From positions 1-64,000 of the forward strand of contig CACZBW010000016.1 in NCBI GenBank assembly GCA_902779575.1: a stretch of 64,000 nt of DNA, read 5' to 3'. The notes beneath the pieces are model-generated. The model did no database searches. It saw only the letters and a program-made list of their open reading frames with translations, and was not told where the DNA came from. The position numbers and the translations under genes were made by a program. The DNA is from an uncultured Lachnospiraceae bacterium (GTDB taxonomy: Bacteria; Bacillota; Clostridia; Lachnospirales; Lachnospiraceae). This document shows positions 44,510 through 52,375 of this stretch, one piece after another. Numbering within the stretch: position 1 is the first letter of the stretch; the number at the start of each line of letters is the position of its first letter.

Positions 44510-47284
44510 ATGAAAATGAAGAAGGAACTCTGTGCATTGCTGGCGGCAGCTGTGCTGGCTTCCTCCACCGCGGCGTACGCGGGAGAAGCCCTGAAAAAGA
44601 CGGCAGCAGCAGAAAGCTTTACGGAAGCGGATCAGGAACCTGCCGCGGAACAGGAAGATCTTTCTGCCGCACAGTTCACGACGGAGACGATCCAGCTTCT
44701 GAACGGAAACAGGGCTGTCGTACATTCTTGTGACGGCAGAGTCTATTTTGTGGAAGGAAGCTGCAGCGCGGGTCCGGTGAAGAATATGGAGGACGCAGAG
44801 AGAGTGCTTTCGTCCCTGACCGGTCTTCTGGGCGGAGACGAAAGGATTCAGTTCGAACCCTGGCGCACTGTCACGGATCCGGCCGGCAACCATTACTATG
44901 TGTTCTGCCAGATGTATGCGGATACAACAGTTTCCGGCGGAGCCGTCAAGATTATTACGGACGCCGACGGAAAAATGCTGGGGCTGACCTGCAGCATGGA
45001 GACGGAACTGCCGGAGGTTGAAGCGGTGGAAGGAATTACCGCTCAGCAGGCCGAACAGAAGGTGCTGGAACATGCTGAGGAGAACGGAGAACCGGTTCCC
45101 GAGATTCTGGAGGGAATGAGCAAGAAGGTTATCCTCCCGGTGAACAGATACCTGGATCCCTATTCGGAAGAAGAGAAAGAGGAGAGCCGTTTCGTCTGGG
45201 CAGTATACAGCAACAACAGTAAGGGAAGCAATGAGAACGGTTCTGACCTTCCTTACCTTGCGCACTATGTGACGACCGCAGGAGAGTATCTCTACAGCCT
45301 GCCCACCATCATTCCGGGAGATGAGGCTTCGGAAGCCGGCTATGACGCTTCCTATGTATTTGAATTCATGGAACCGGCCGAGTACAGCGGGACTGTGATG
45401 CTCGCAGACGGGACCGAAAAGGAAATCAGCGTCAGCCTGATGCGCGACAGCCGGACCGGGATGTACTATCTGGGCAACATCGAGCGCAGGATCGTAGTGG
45501 CGGACTGCTATGAATTCCTGTATAACCAGGGCAGGGTAGTCATGGAGGCAAGTCCGGACAACAGCGGATGGGATGAAAACTGCCTGCTGGCACTTTACAA
45601 CTACTGCCGCGCCTGGGACTATTACAATGAGATCGGATGGAAAGGCGGAGACGGACTCGGAACGCCGATCATGATCCTGAAGGACTACTGTGATGAAGAT
45701 CATATGCCGATCGATAATGCCGCTTTTGCAGGGCGTTATTACGGCTGGCAGCTGTTTCTTTCCAGTTCAGCCAATAAACTCAGTCAGTGCCTGGACGTGC
45801 TCGGACATGAATTCACACACTGTGTGACAGGCTCCGTTATGACCTATAACGCCTACATGAACGACTATGGCGCGATCAATGAGGCGATCAGCGATATCCA
45901 GGGAAATATCTGTGAAAGGATGTATGATGCGGATGAGGATCCGGAATGGCTTCTCGGAGAGGATGTCCAGATCATCCGCAGCATGAGCAGCCCGCGGGAT
46001 TATCATCAGCCTGAGTATACCTGGGACGTTTATTATGTGCCTGAGGTACAGACGCCTACGGATCTCAACGACCGCGGCGGCGTGCATAACAATTCCTCCC
46101 TGCTCAACAACATCGCATACCGCCTCTGCACGGACGGCGGAATGACGCTGGAGGAAGCGCGCTGCTTCTGGTTCGCGGTTGACTGTACGATGGTGCCGGG
46201 TACAGATTACCGTCAGCTGAGCGAACTGCTTCCCTGGGTTCTGGAAAACCTGGGAATGGAACAGTACAAGGAAGCCCTTGAGGAGGCGGTGAACTACACC
46301 CGGATCGGAACAAAGGAGATGCCGGAAAGCTTCAGAGAGGATCAGGCGCTTCTGACCATGACGCTGCCGGATACCGAACTTTTCAGCGACGGCAACTGGG
46401 GACTCTTCATCTTCAGCATTGACACGGATAAAGTGAAGAAGAATTTCAGTGAAATGATAAGCGGCTCCGGAGAATTCTCTCAGGCGATCCCAGAACTTCT
46501 GGAGATCCTGGCCGACGATCTGATCTTTTACAGGATGAGTGACCAGCAGACCGGGAAAGAGACAGAAGCAGAAGAAAACAGTGACAATTTTATTGCGGAA
46601 CTCCTGAGCACTATCTTCTCTGAAGAGGAAACAGATGCAGAAACAGCTGAACTTCCGGAAACGGAAGAAGTTCCGGAGGAGACTGCGGAAGAGGAAGAGC
46701 GCCTGGCAACAGGTGACCTTTATGCGGATTCTCAGGAATGGGTACGGAAATATCTGGGAGACCTGCTTTTCTTCGGGCAGGGTTCCGCCGGGGATGACGG
46801 ACGCACCATCCGTATGGTATGCCGTCCCGGCCTGACGATTCCGGTCCTGATAAGAATGGAGTTCAATGCAGGCTCCATGATACCGAAGTCATTAGCCGCG
46901 GCTGCCTACGTGAATGATCAGTGGATCGATCTCGGAGAGATCCTGAAACTCAGCGTTGATCCGGAAGCGCTCACGCAGCTGGACGAGGGAAAGGGTGCCC
47001 TTTCATTCTTTGAAAACAGCCTTGAGAATCTTAAGACCCTGATTGATCTGTTCACGATGAGAGATAAAATCTTCTTCCGGATCGAGGGTGGAACAAGCAC
47101 CGAGATTCCGGATGCGGGGATTGAAAATCTGACAGTTCTCGGGGAAGAAATGATCGATCGTATGTTCGAGATCTTTGAGGCTTCCGCAGAAGCTGAAAAT
47201 GGGGAAACAGGTGAAACATATATAGATGCGGCGGAAGGAACCGAAGCGGAAGGAACCGAAGCGGAAGGAACCGAAGCAGAGTGA
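44510..47284 (+). CDS. Secreted M4-family (thermolysin-like) metallopeptidase
   Basis: A 924-residue extracellular zinc peptidase. The signal peptide is cleaved near AAYAG (residue 25). A propeptide-like region (about 60-270) includes the FTP/PepSY-type LSSLTGLLGG and AVEGITAQQAEQKVLEHAE segments. The catalytic domain has HEFTH (H433, E434, H437), NEAISD with the third zinc ligand E458, and DRGGVHNNSSLLNNIAYRL with the active-site histidine H526, all as in thermolysin. A long C-terminal region after about 620 includes acidic stretches and ends in three EGTEA repeats. Peptidase activity outside the cell is expected; the C-terminal region is not recognised. It lies among cobalamin genes without an evident link. 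Confidence 0.88.
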   Translation: MKMKKELCALLAAAVLASSTAAYAGEALKKTAAAESFTEADQEPAAEQEDLSAAQFTTETIQLLNGNRAVVHSCDGRVYFVEGSCSAGPVKNMEDAERVLSSLTGLLGGDERIQFEPWRTVTDPAGNHYYVFCQMYADTTVSGGAVKIITDADGKMLGLTCSMETELPEVEAVEGITAQQAEQKVLEHAEENGEPVPEILEGMSKKVILPVNRYLDPYSEEEKEESRFVWAVYSNNSKGSNENGSDLPYLAHYVTTAGEYLYSLPTIIPGDEASEAGYDASYVFEFMEPAEYSGTVMLADGTEKEISVSLMRDSRTGMYYLGNIERRIVVADCYEFLYNQGRVVMEASPDNSGWDENCLLALYNYCRAWDYYNEIGWKGGDGLGTPIMILKDYCDEDHMPIDNAAFAGRYYGWQLFLSSSANKLSQCLDVLGHEFTHCVTGSVMTYNAYMNDYGAINEAISDIQGNICERMYDADEDPEWLLGEDVQIIRSMSSPRDYHQPEYTWDVYYVPEVQTPTDLNDRGGVHNNSSLLNNIAYRLCTDGGMTLEEARCFWFAVDCTMVPGTDYRQLSELLPWVLENLGMEQYKEALEEAVNYTRIGTKEMPESFREDQALLTMTLPDTELFSDGNWGLFIFSIDTDKVKKNFSEMISGSGEFSQAIPELLEILADDLIFYRMSDQQTGKETEAEENSDNFIAELLSTIFSEEETDAETAELPETEEVPEETAEEEERLATGDLYADSQEWVRKYLGDLLFFGQGSAGDDGRTIRMVCRPGLTIPVLIRMEFNAGSMIPKSLAAAAYVNDQWIDLGEILKLSVDPEALTQLDEGKGALSFFENSLENLKTLIDLFTMRDKIFFRIEGGTSTEIPDAGIENLTVLGEEMIDRMFEIFEASAEAENGETGETYIDAAEGTEAEGTEAEGTEAE
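47234..47278 (+). repeat. Three tandem 15-base coding repeats at the end of the M4 peptidase
   Basis: The unit GAAGGAACCGAAGCG, coding for EGTEA, occurs three times, with one base change in the last copy. Such a perfect short array can gain or lose units by slippage, so the length of this tail is likely to vary between strains. Confidence 0.9.
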
Positions 47285-47308
47285 ACGAAAGCCAGATTGA
47301 AAGGGCTG

Positions 47309-47341
47309 CGTCCCCGGGAATCAATCCCGGGGGCGTTTTTT
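47309..47341 (+). terminator. Rho-independent terminator of the M4 peptidase gene
   Basis: CGTCCCCGGGA (47309-47319) pairs with TCCCGGGGGCG (47325-47335) and is followed by six T. Confidence 0.9.
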
Positions 47342-47577
47342 GTGTTTTGCGTATGGAAGGCGCGGATCCATATTCCGCCGGCAGCGGGGATCTCAGGCTG
47401 CCACCGGATGACCGGGAGTATCCTGCGATGACGACTCCGTGAAAGCGCCATGGGAACTATGAACTTTCTGTGGTGAAATGAGAGGGATTGTGTTAAGATG
47501 TATGAGGCTATTTATGTCCTGAAGCGGGGCCTTTCCTGAGGAAGTCCCGGAAAACAGAATAAGAGGATCAGATACGG

Positions 47578-48330
47578 ATGAAAAAATGGTGGGAGACCTG
47601 CCTGGTTGCATTTTCCATGTATTCCAGAATTCCCGTACCGCAGGTTGCATGGAACGATGAAAATATGAAGTACGCGGTCTGCGCATTTCCCCTGATCGGA
47701 CTGGTGATCGGATTCCTGGAGTGGATCTGGTCCGCAGTCGCGGCGCACGCGGCTTTCAGTCCGTCTCTGAGGGCGGCGGTACTAGTCGTGATTCCGATTC
47801 TTGTGACGGGGGGCATCCATCTGGACGGCCTTCTGGATACGGCTGACGCGGAGGCTTCGCATCTGGACCGGGAGAGGCGCCTTGAGATCATGGAAGACAG
47901 CTGCAGCGGGGCCTTTGCCATAATCTGCTGCGGCGCATACCTGCTGCTTTTCTTTGGCGTGTTCAGCCAGCTGCCTCACGAACGGATGCCCCAGCTTCTG
48001 ATGGTATTTCTGATAAGCAGAAGCCTCTCCGGCTATGCGCTGCTGAAGTTCGATAAAGCCAAAGAAAGCGGTCTGCTGAAGACTTTTTCGGATGCCGCCA
48101 TGAATTACCGCGCCTCGCGCATACTGACCGGCTTCCTTGCCGGGGCGGCGCTGGTGCTGATCCTGACGGCGCCGGGACCGGGTTTTGCTGCCTGCATCGC
48201 GGCCGGCCTCTGCTTTTTTATTTACCGCCGCAGGTCTTATAAGATCTATGGGGGAATCACCGGAGATCTGGCAGGCGCTTTTCTTTGCCTGACGGAACTG
48301 GCGATGGCATTCTGCCTGGCGGTGTTCTGA
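47578..48330 (+). CDS. cobS: Adenosylcobinamide-GDP ribazoletransferase (cobalamin synthase)
   Basis: A 250-residue integral membrane enzyme with about seven hydrophobic segments. The diagnostic GGIHLDGLLDTADAEASHLDRERRLEIMEDSCSGAF stretch (about 80-115) carries the aspartates of the CobS active site, and the YKIYGGITGDLAGA segment near 223-236 is the second conserved motif. CobS joins adenosylcobinamide-GDP with alpha-ribazole (or its phosphate), finishing the lower ligand of cobalamin at the membrane. Two more nucleotide-loop genes follow (a CobU-like protein and a CobC-like phosphatase). Length is typical. Confidence 0.92.
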   Translation: MKKWWETCLVAFSMYSRIPVPQVAWNDENMKYAVCAFPLIGLVIGFLEWIWSAVAAHAAFSPSLRAAVLVVIPILVTGGIHLDGLLDTADAEASHLDRERRLEIMEDSCSGAFAIICCGAYLLLFFGVFSQLPHERMPQLLMVFLISRSLSGYALLKFDKAKESGLLKTFSDAAMNYRASRILTGFLAGAALVLILTAPGPGFAACIAAGLCFFIYRRRSYKIYGGITGDLAGAFLCLTELAMAFCLAVF

Positions 48331-48472
48331 TCCGGGATCTTCATGGGAGCGGCAGGAGAAACAGACGGATTTTGATGTTTTGCGCTTCTTCCGTGACGGA
48401 AGGCACAGAAGAGGTACGGCGAAGTTTTGAAATGGAAAGATACAGAGACAGGCGTCTCCCGGGAGCGGCAGG

Positions 48473-49012
48473 ATGATCATGATTGTGGGAGGGGCTTACC
48501 AGGGAAAACTGGATTTTGCCCTCAGTATGACGGGTTTCAGGAAAGAGGATTTTGCCGACGGAAGAAGCTGCGGTATGGATGAACTGAAAGCGGCTCCGGG
48601 CGTTTTCGCTTTTCATGAATTTGTGCGCAGGACCCTGGAAGGCTCCGGTGAAAACCGGCAGCTGCCCGGGCAGGGCGGCAGCTCCGGGGAGGACAGTCCG
48701 GGGTATGATTTTGATTTTCCTGACGCCTTTGCCCGGGAACTGGCCGGTGAGCTGATCAGAGCGAATCCGGAGCTGGTCGTCATAACGGATGAGATCGGCT
48801 GCGGAATCGTCCCGATGGACGCAGGGGAGCGGATCTACAGAGAATGTGCAGGCCGCGTATGCACGGAGCTTGCGGCCTTCAGCGGGAAAGTATACCGGGT
48901 CAGCTGCGGAATAGGGGTTTTGATCAAAGATGAGGAAGACACTGTGCCTGATCCGCCACGGAATGACAGCCGGCAATCAGAGAAGCAATTATATCGGGGG
49001 CCGGACAGATGA
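48473..49012 (+). CDS. Short CobU-like protein with atypical P-loop
   Basis: A 179-residue protein. Its N-terminal IMIVGGAYQGKLDFA is in the P-loop position of CobU, but a leucine replaces the Ser/Thr that normally follows the lysine. Its C-terminal VITDEIGCGIVPMDAGERIYRECAGRVCTELAAFSGKVYRVSCGIGVLIK is a very good match to the NEVGxGIVPxNxxxRxFRDxxGRxNQxLA region of CobU. No RHR motif is seen in between. The kinase histidine may therefore be missing, and the protein could have only one of the two CobU activities. It lies between cobS and a cobC-like gene, whose start overlaps its last 83 bases. Confidence 0.75.
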   Translation: MIMIVGGAYQGKLDFALSMTGFRKEDFADGRSCGMDELKAAPGVFAFHEFVRRTLEGSGENRQLPGQGGSSGEDSPGYDFDFPDAFARELAGELIRANPELVVITDEIGCGIVPMDAGERIYRECAGRVCTELAAFSGKVYRVSCGIGVLIKDEEDTVPDPPRNDSRQSEKQLYRGPDR

Positions 49013-49562
49013 AAGCCTGTGCCGGCAGGGGGCTGAACTGCTGAAAAAGAGCGGATATCCGCCGGCGGATTATCTGTTCCTGAGCCCTATGAAGCGCTGC
49101 ATGGAGAGCGCCGGGATTCTGTATCCTGATCTTATCAGGGAAGGACGCTTCGAGATCTGCGAAGGCTTCAGGGAATGCGACTTCGGCCGCTTTGAAGGCC
49201 GTTCCTGGCAGGAAATGAGCGGGGAGAAGGAGTATCAGGACTGGATCGCTTCGGGCGGAATGGGGAAATTCCCGGGAGGGGAGGACCCGAAGGATTTCAT
49301 AAAACGCTGCGCGGATACATTTGAGGACTGCGCGGACCGTTTCCTGCTTAGTCCCGGGATGCCGGACAGTGCCGCGGCGCTGGTACACGGCGGAACGATT
49401 ATGAGCATCCTGTCAGTATTCGGAGACAGGAGCAAAGCCTATTACGACTGGCATGTGCCTTGCGGAGGCGGTTTCCAGCTGCTTCTTGACAGGGAATTGT
49501 GGGAGAAGGGCGGCGGAATCCGCTCCGTGGAGAAGTTATTTCCGGACGGGGAACCGGACTGA
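48930..49562 (+). CDS. cobC: Histidine phosphatase, CobC-like (alpha-ribazole phosphatase)
   Basis: A 210-residue phosphoglycerate-mutase-type phosphatase. The catalytic RHG motif is LIRHGMTAGN near residue 8, an arginine and glutamate follow in SPMKRCMES and ECDFGRFEGR, and the second histidine is in LVHGGT. This is the expected set for the clade. CobC removes the phosphate from alpha-ribazole-5'-phosphate (or adenosylcobalamin phosphate). Family members have many substrates, and the role here is assigned from the cobS and CobU neighbours. The ATG overlaps the preceding CobU-like ORF in another frame by 83 bases. Confidence 0.82.
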   Translation: MRKTLCLIRHGMTAGNQRSNYIGGRTDESLCRQGAELLKKSGYPPADYLFLSPMKRCMESAGILYPDLIREGRFEICEGFRECDFGRFEGRSWQEMSGEKEYQDWIASGGMGKFPGGEDPKDFIKRCADTFEDCADRFLLSPGMPDSAAALVHGGTIMSILSVFGDRSKAYYDWHVPCGGGFQLLLDRELWEKGGGIRSVEKLFPDGEPD

Positions 49563-49697
49563 AAGATGCGGCGGAATTGTATCGTGGTGACGAACTGCTG
49601 TTCAGCAGAAAATATGCAATGAGTGCGGCGCTGGAAATCAGGCCGGGAACAGACCATGCTCTGACAATTTCTGCCAGAGTTTCTGAGAGGGGTAAAA

Positions 49698-50318
49698 ATG
49701 ATCGCATATCTGAGGGGGAGAGTCGCTGCTGCCAGGGAGGGCAGGGCGGTAATAGAAGTCGGGGGAGTCGGTTATCAGCTGTTTATCAGCAGCAGGGATC
49801 TGGCCATTCTGCCTTCCCAGGGGGAGGAAGTTCTTATTCATACTTATCTGTCCGTGCGGGAAGATGCCATGCTGCTGTACGGTTTCCTTTCGGAGGATGA
49901 CCTGGATGTATTCCGTCTGCTGATCGGCGTGCCGGGCGTAGGACCGAAAGGCGCTCTCGCAATCCTTGGCGCCATGAGTGCCAACGATATCCGTTTCGCG
50001 GTTTTTTCGGATGATGTGAAGGCTCTGTCTGCCGCTCCGGGAATCGGCAGAAAAACAGCGCAGAAGATGATCCTGGAGCTGAAGGACAAGCTGAAACTGG
50101 AGGATGCGCTGGAGCATGCGGCGGAGGAAGCCGTTTCGTCAGCGGATACGGCTGCCGGTTCCGCGGGAAACGCCGATGTCTCGGACGCGGTTCAGGCCCT
50201 GGTTGCTCTGGGCTATTCTAATTCGGAGGCTCTTCGGGCGGTTAAAAAGGTGAAAATACAGGAGGGAATGGACACGCAGGAGATCCTGAAAAACGCCCTC
50301 CGTTTTATCGGATTGTAG
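49698..50318 (+). CDS. ruvA: Holliday junction DNA helicase subunit RuvA
   Basis: A 206-residue RuvA. The N-terminal OB fold (MIAYLRGRVA...YQLFIS) is followed by two helix-hairpin-helix units: LIGVPGVGPKGALAIL and LSAAPGIGRKTAQKMILELKDKL. A linker of about 25 residues with Ala and Ser follows, then the RuvB-binding C-terminal domain (VSDAVQALVALGYSNSEALRAVKKV). RuvA binds four-way junctions as a tetramer and loads the RuvB motor. The ruvB gene follows after 123 bases. Length and order are normal. Confidence 0.96.
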   Translation: MIAYLRGRVAAAREGRAVIEVGGVGYQLFISSRDLAILPSQGEEVLIHTYLSVREDAMLLYGFLSEDDLDVFRLLIGVPGVGPKGALAILGAMSANDIRFAVFSDDVKALSAAPGIGRKTAQKMILELKDKLKLEDALEHAAEEAVSSADTAAGSAGNADVSDAVQALVALGYSNSEALRAVKKVKIQEGMDTQEILKNALRFIGL

Positions 50319-50441
50319 GATCCGGAGCGGATCATTCTGCCAGGACGGCGCTGCCTGCCGGCGGAAAGGCTCCTGCACAGAACAGGGTTCTGAGCGGATA
50401 GAAAGAATCGGAAGAAAATCATTTAAGATACAGGATTTGAG

Positions 50442-51452
50442 ATGGCAAAAAGGATTATCACTACAGATGAGACAGAGGAAGATCTGAGGCTGGAACCCAG
50501 TCTCAGGCCTCAGCTCCTGGACCAGTATATCGGACAGGAAAAAGCGAAAAAATCACTGAAAATCTATATCAAAGCGGCGAAGGACAGAGGCGAGAGTCTG
50601 GATCATGTCCTTTTCTACGGTCCTCCGGGACTGGGGAAAACCACGCTGGCCGGGATCATTGCCAATGAGATGGGCGTCAATCTGAAGGTGACGAGCGGTC
50701 CGGCGATCGAGAAACCGGGAGAGATCGCGGCTGTGCTCAACAGCCTGAATGAGGGAGACGTTCTGTTTGTGGATGAGATCCACAGGCTGAACAGGCAGGT
50801 GGAGGAAGTCCTGTATCCCGCCATGGAAGATTTCGCGATCGATATCATGATCGGAAAAGGCGCCGCCGCACGCTCGATCCGGCTGGATCTCCCCCGATTT
50901 ACCCTGATCGGGGCGACTACGAGGGCGGGCCTTCTGACGGCGCCGCTCAGGGACCGTTTCGGGGTGATCCATCATCTGGAGTACTATACAGAGGATGAAC
51001 TGCAGACCATTGTCCTGCGTTCCGCGCATGTTCTGGGCGTAGAGATCAATGAGCAGGGGGCGCTGGAGATCGCGAAAAGGTCGCGCGGGACGCCGAGGCT
51101 GGCGAACCGCCTTCTCAAGAGAACCCGCGATTATGCGCAGGTTATGCATGACGGGAGAATCACCGATGAAGCAGCCAGGGAGGCGCTTGATTTCCTGGAT
51201 GTGGATCCGATGGGACTGGACAATCTGGACCGGGAGATCCTGAGCACCATGATCGGCAAGTTCCAGGGAGGGCCGGTCGGCCTGGATACCCTGGCAGCCG
51301 CCATAGGGGAGGATTCCGGAACCATCGAGGATGTCTATGAGCCTTATCTGATCAAGAACGGTTTTCTGGTCAGGACGCCGAAGGGGCGGGCTGTGACGGA
51401 TCACGCCTATCTTCATCTGGGGCTGACGCTCCCGGAACGCGCCGGCGTATGA
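50442..51452 (+). CDS. ruvB: Holliday junction branch-migration ATPase RuvB
   Basis: A 336-residue AAA+ motor. Walker A is [11 protein letters not shown], Walker [11 protein letters not shown], sensor 1 is in the [18 protein letters not shown] segment that also carries the arginine finger region, and sensor 2 is in [13 protein letters not shown]. The C-terminal winged helix ([19 protein letters not shown]) binds DNA. With RuvA it pulls DNA arms through the junction during recombination repair. AGGA precedes the start. Length is normal. Confidence 0.97.
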   Translation: MAKRIITTDETEEDLRLEPSLRPQLLDQYIGQEKAKKSLKIYIKAAKDRGESLDHVLFYGPPGLGKTTLAGIIANEMGVNLKVTSGPAIEKPGEIAAVLNSLNEGDVLFVDEIHRLNRQVEEVLYPAMEDFAIDIMIGKGAAARSIRLDLPRFTLIGATTRAGLLTAPLRDRFGVIHHLEYYTEDELQTIVLRSAHVLGVEINEQGALEIAKRSRGTPRLANRLLKRTRDYAQVMHDGRITDEAAREALDFLDVDPMGLDNLDREILSTMIGKFQGGPVGLDTLAAAIGEDSGTIEDVYEPYLIKNGFLVRTPKGRAVTDHAYLHLGLTLPERAGV

Positions 51453-51599
51453 AAGACCTGCCGTCATTATAAAATATACGGTCAGCGGAAGACGGAACTG
51501 CGGATACCCGCAGCGATCATGAAAGCGGACGGGGATCATCAATGACATGTCCGGGAGTTTACAGGGGAGTACGAGAGCGAAATACAGGGGGCAGCTGAT

Positions 51600-52373
51600 A
51601 TGGAAAGGAAAAATGTTACGCAGGTAGTCATCGACGGGAAGATCTACAAACTCGGCGGGTATGAGAGTGAGGAATATCTTCACCAGGTGGCTTCCTATCT
51701 GAACAACAAGATTACGGAGCTGAAAAGCCTGGACGGATATCTTCATCTTCCGGCGGCCATGAAAAGCCTGATGCTGGATCTGAATACCGCCGATGACTAT
51801 TTCAAGGTGAAGAAGCAGGCGGACCGCCTGGAAAATGAAATGTCCGACAAAGACCGGGAGCTTTATCAGATCAAGCATGAGCTGGTGTCCCTGCAGGTGA
51901 AGCAGGAGGACGCCGCAAAGCAGATTCTGTCCTACCGGGAGGAGATTTCGGATTACCAGAAGCGTATCGTGGAGCTGGAAACCAGGCTTCATCATCTGAC
52001 CGCTGCCGCGGCCTCTTCCGGAAAGACCCCCGAGGGGGAGGAAGAAAAGGCGGATCTGACGGAGAATGCCGGAAAGGCACAGGAGCTTCCCGAAGACATT
52101 TCTCCGGATGTTTCCGCAAATGACAGCTGGACCGAACGTTATTCGCAGGCCCTGGCGGAAGGCGCGGAAGCACGGGAACCGGGAACGCAGATGCCGGAAT
52201 TCTTTTCTGAAAGCGCATCCGGGAACAGCGCAGGGAATGCGGACGAAGCGGACCTGCAGGCAGATGCCGGGACATTGTCCGGATCCGGAGCGGCGGCTGT
52301 GAAGGAGACTGCGGCTGAAAAGAAAGAATCCTGGCCAAACCGGAACAGGGGTAAAAATAAGAAGAGGCGCTGA
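51600..52373 (+). CDS. zapA: Cell division protein ZapA with long C-terminal extension
   Basis: A 257-residue protein, about 2.5 times the length of a typical ZapA. The N-terminal 90 residues (VTQVVIDGKIYKLGGYESEEYLHQVASYLNNKI...AADDYF-like) match ZapA, which crosslinks FtsZ filaments at the division site. A coiled-coil of about 70 residues follows (LENEMSDKDRELYQIKHELV...), then a disordered acidic region and a basic end (NRNRGKNKKRR). Extended ZapA proteins are known in clostridia. It precedes U32-peptidase, FtsW/RodA-type and PBP genes, so the group serves division or cell-wall growth. The next start codon is 2 bases beyond its stop. Confidence 0.85.
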   Translation: MERKNVTQVVIDGKIYKLGGYESEEYLHQVASYLNNKITELKSLDGYLHLPAAMKSLMLDLNTADDYFKVKKQADRLENEMSDKDRELYQIKHELVSLQVKQEDAAKQILSYREEISDYQKRIVELETRLHHLTAAAASSGKTPEGEEEKADLTENAGKAQELPEDISPDVSANDSWTERYSQALAEGAEAREPGTQMPEFFSESASGNSAGNADEADLQADAGTLSGSGAAAVKETAAEKKESWPNRNRGKNKKRR

Positions 52374-52375
52374 GT

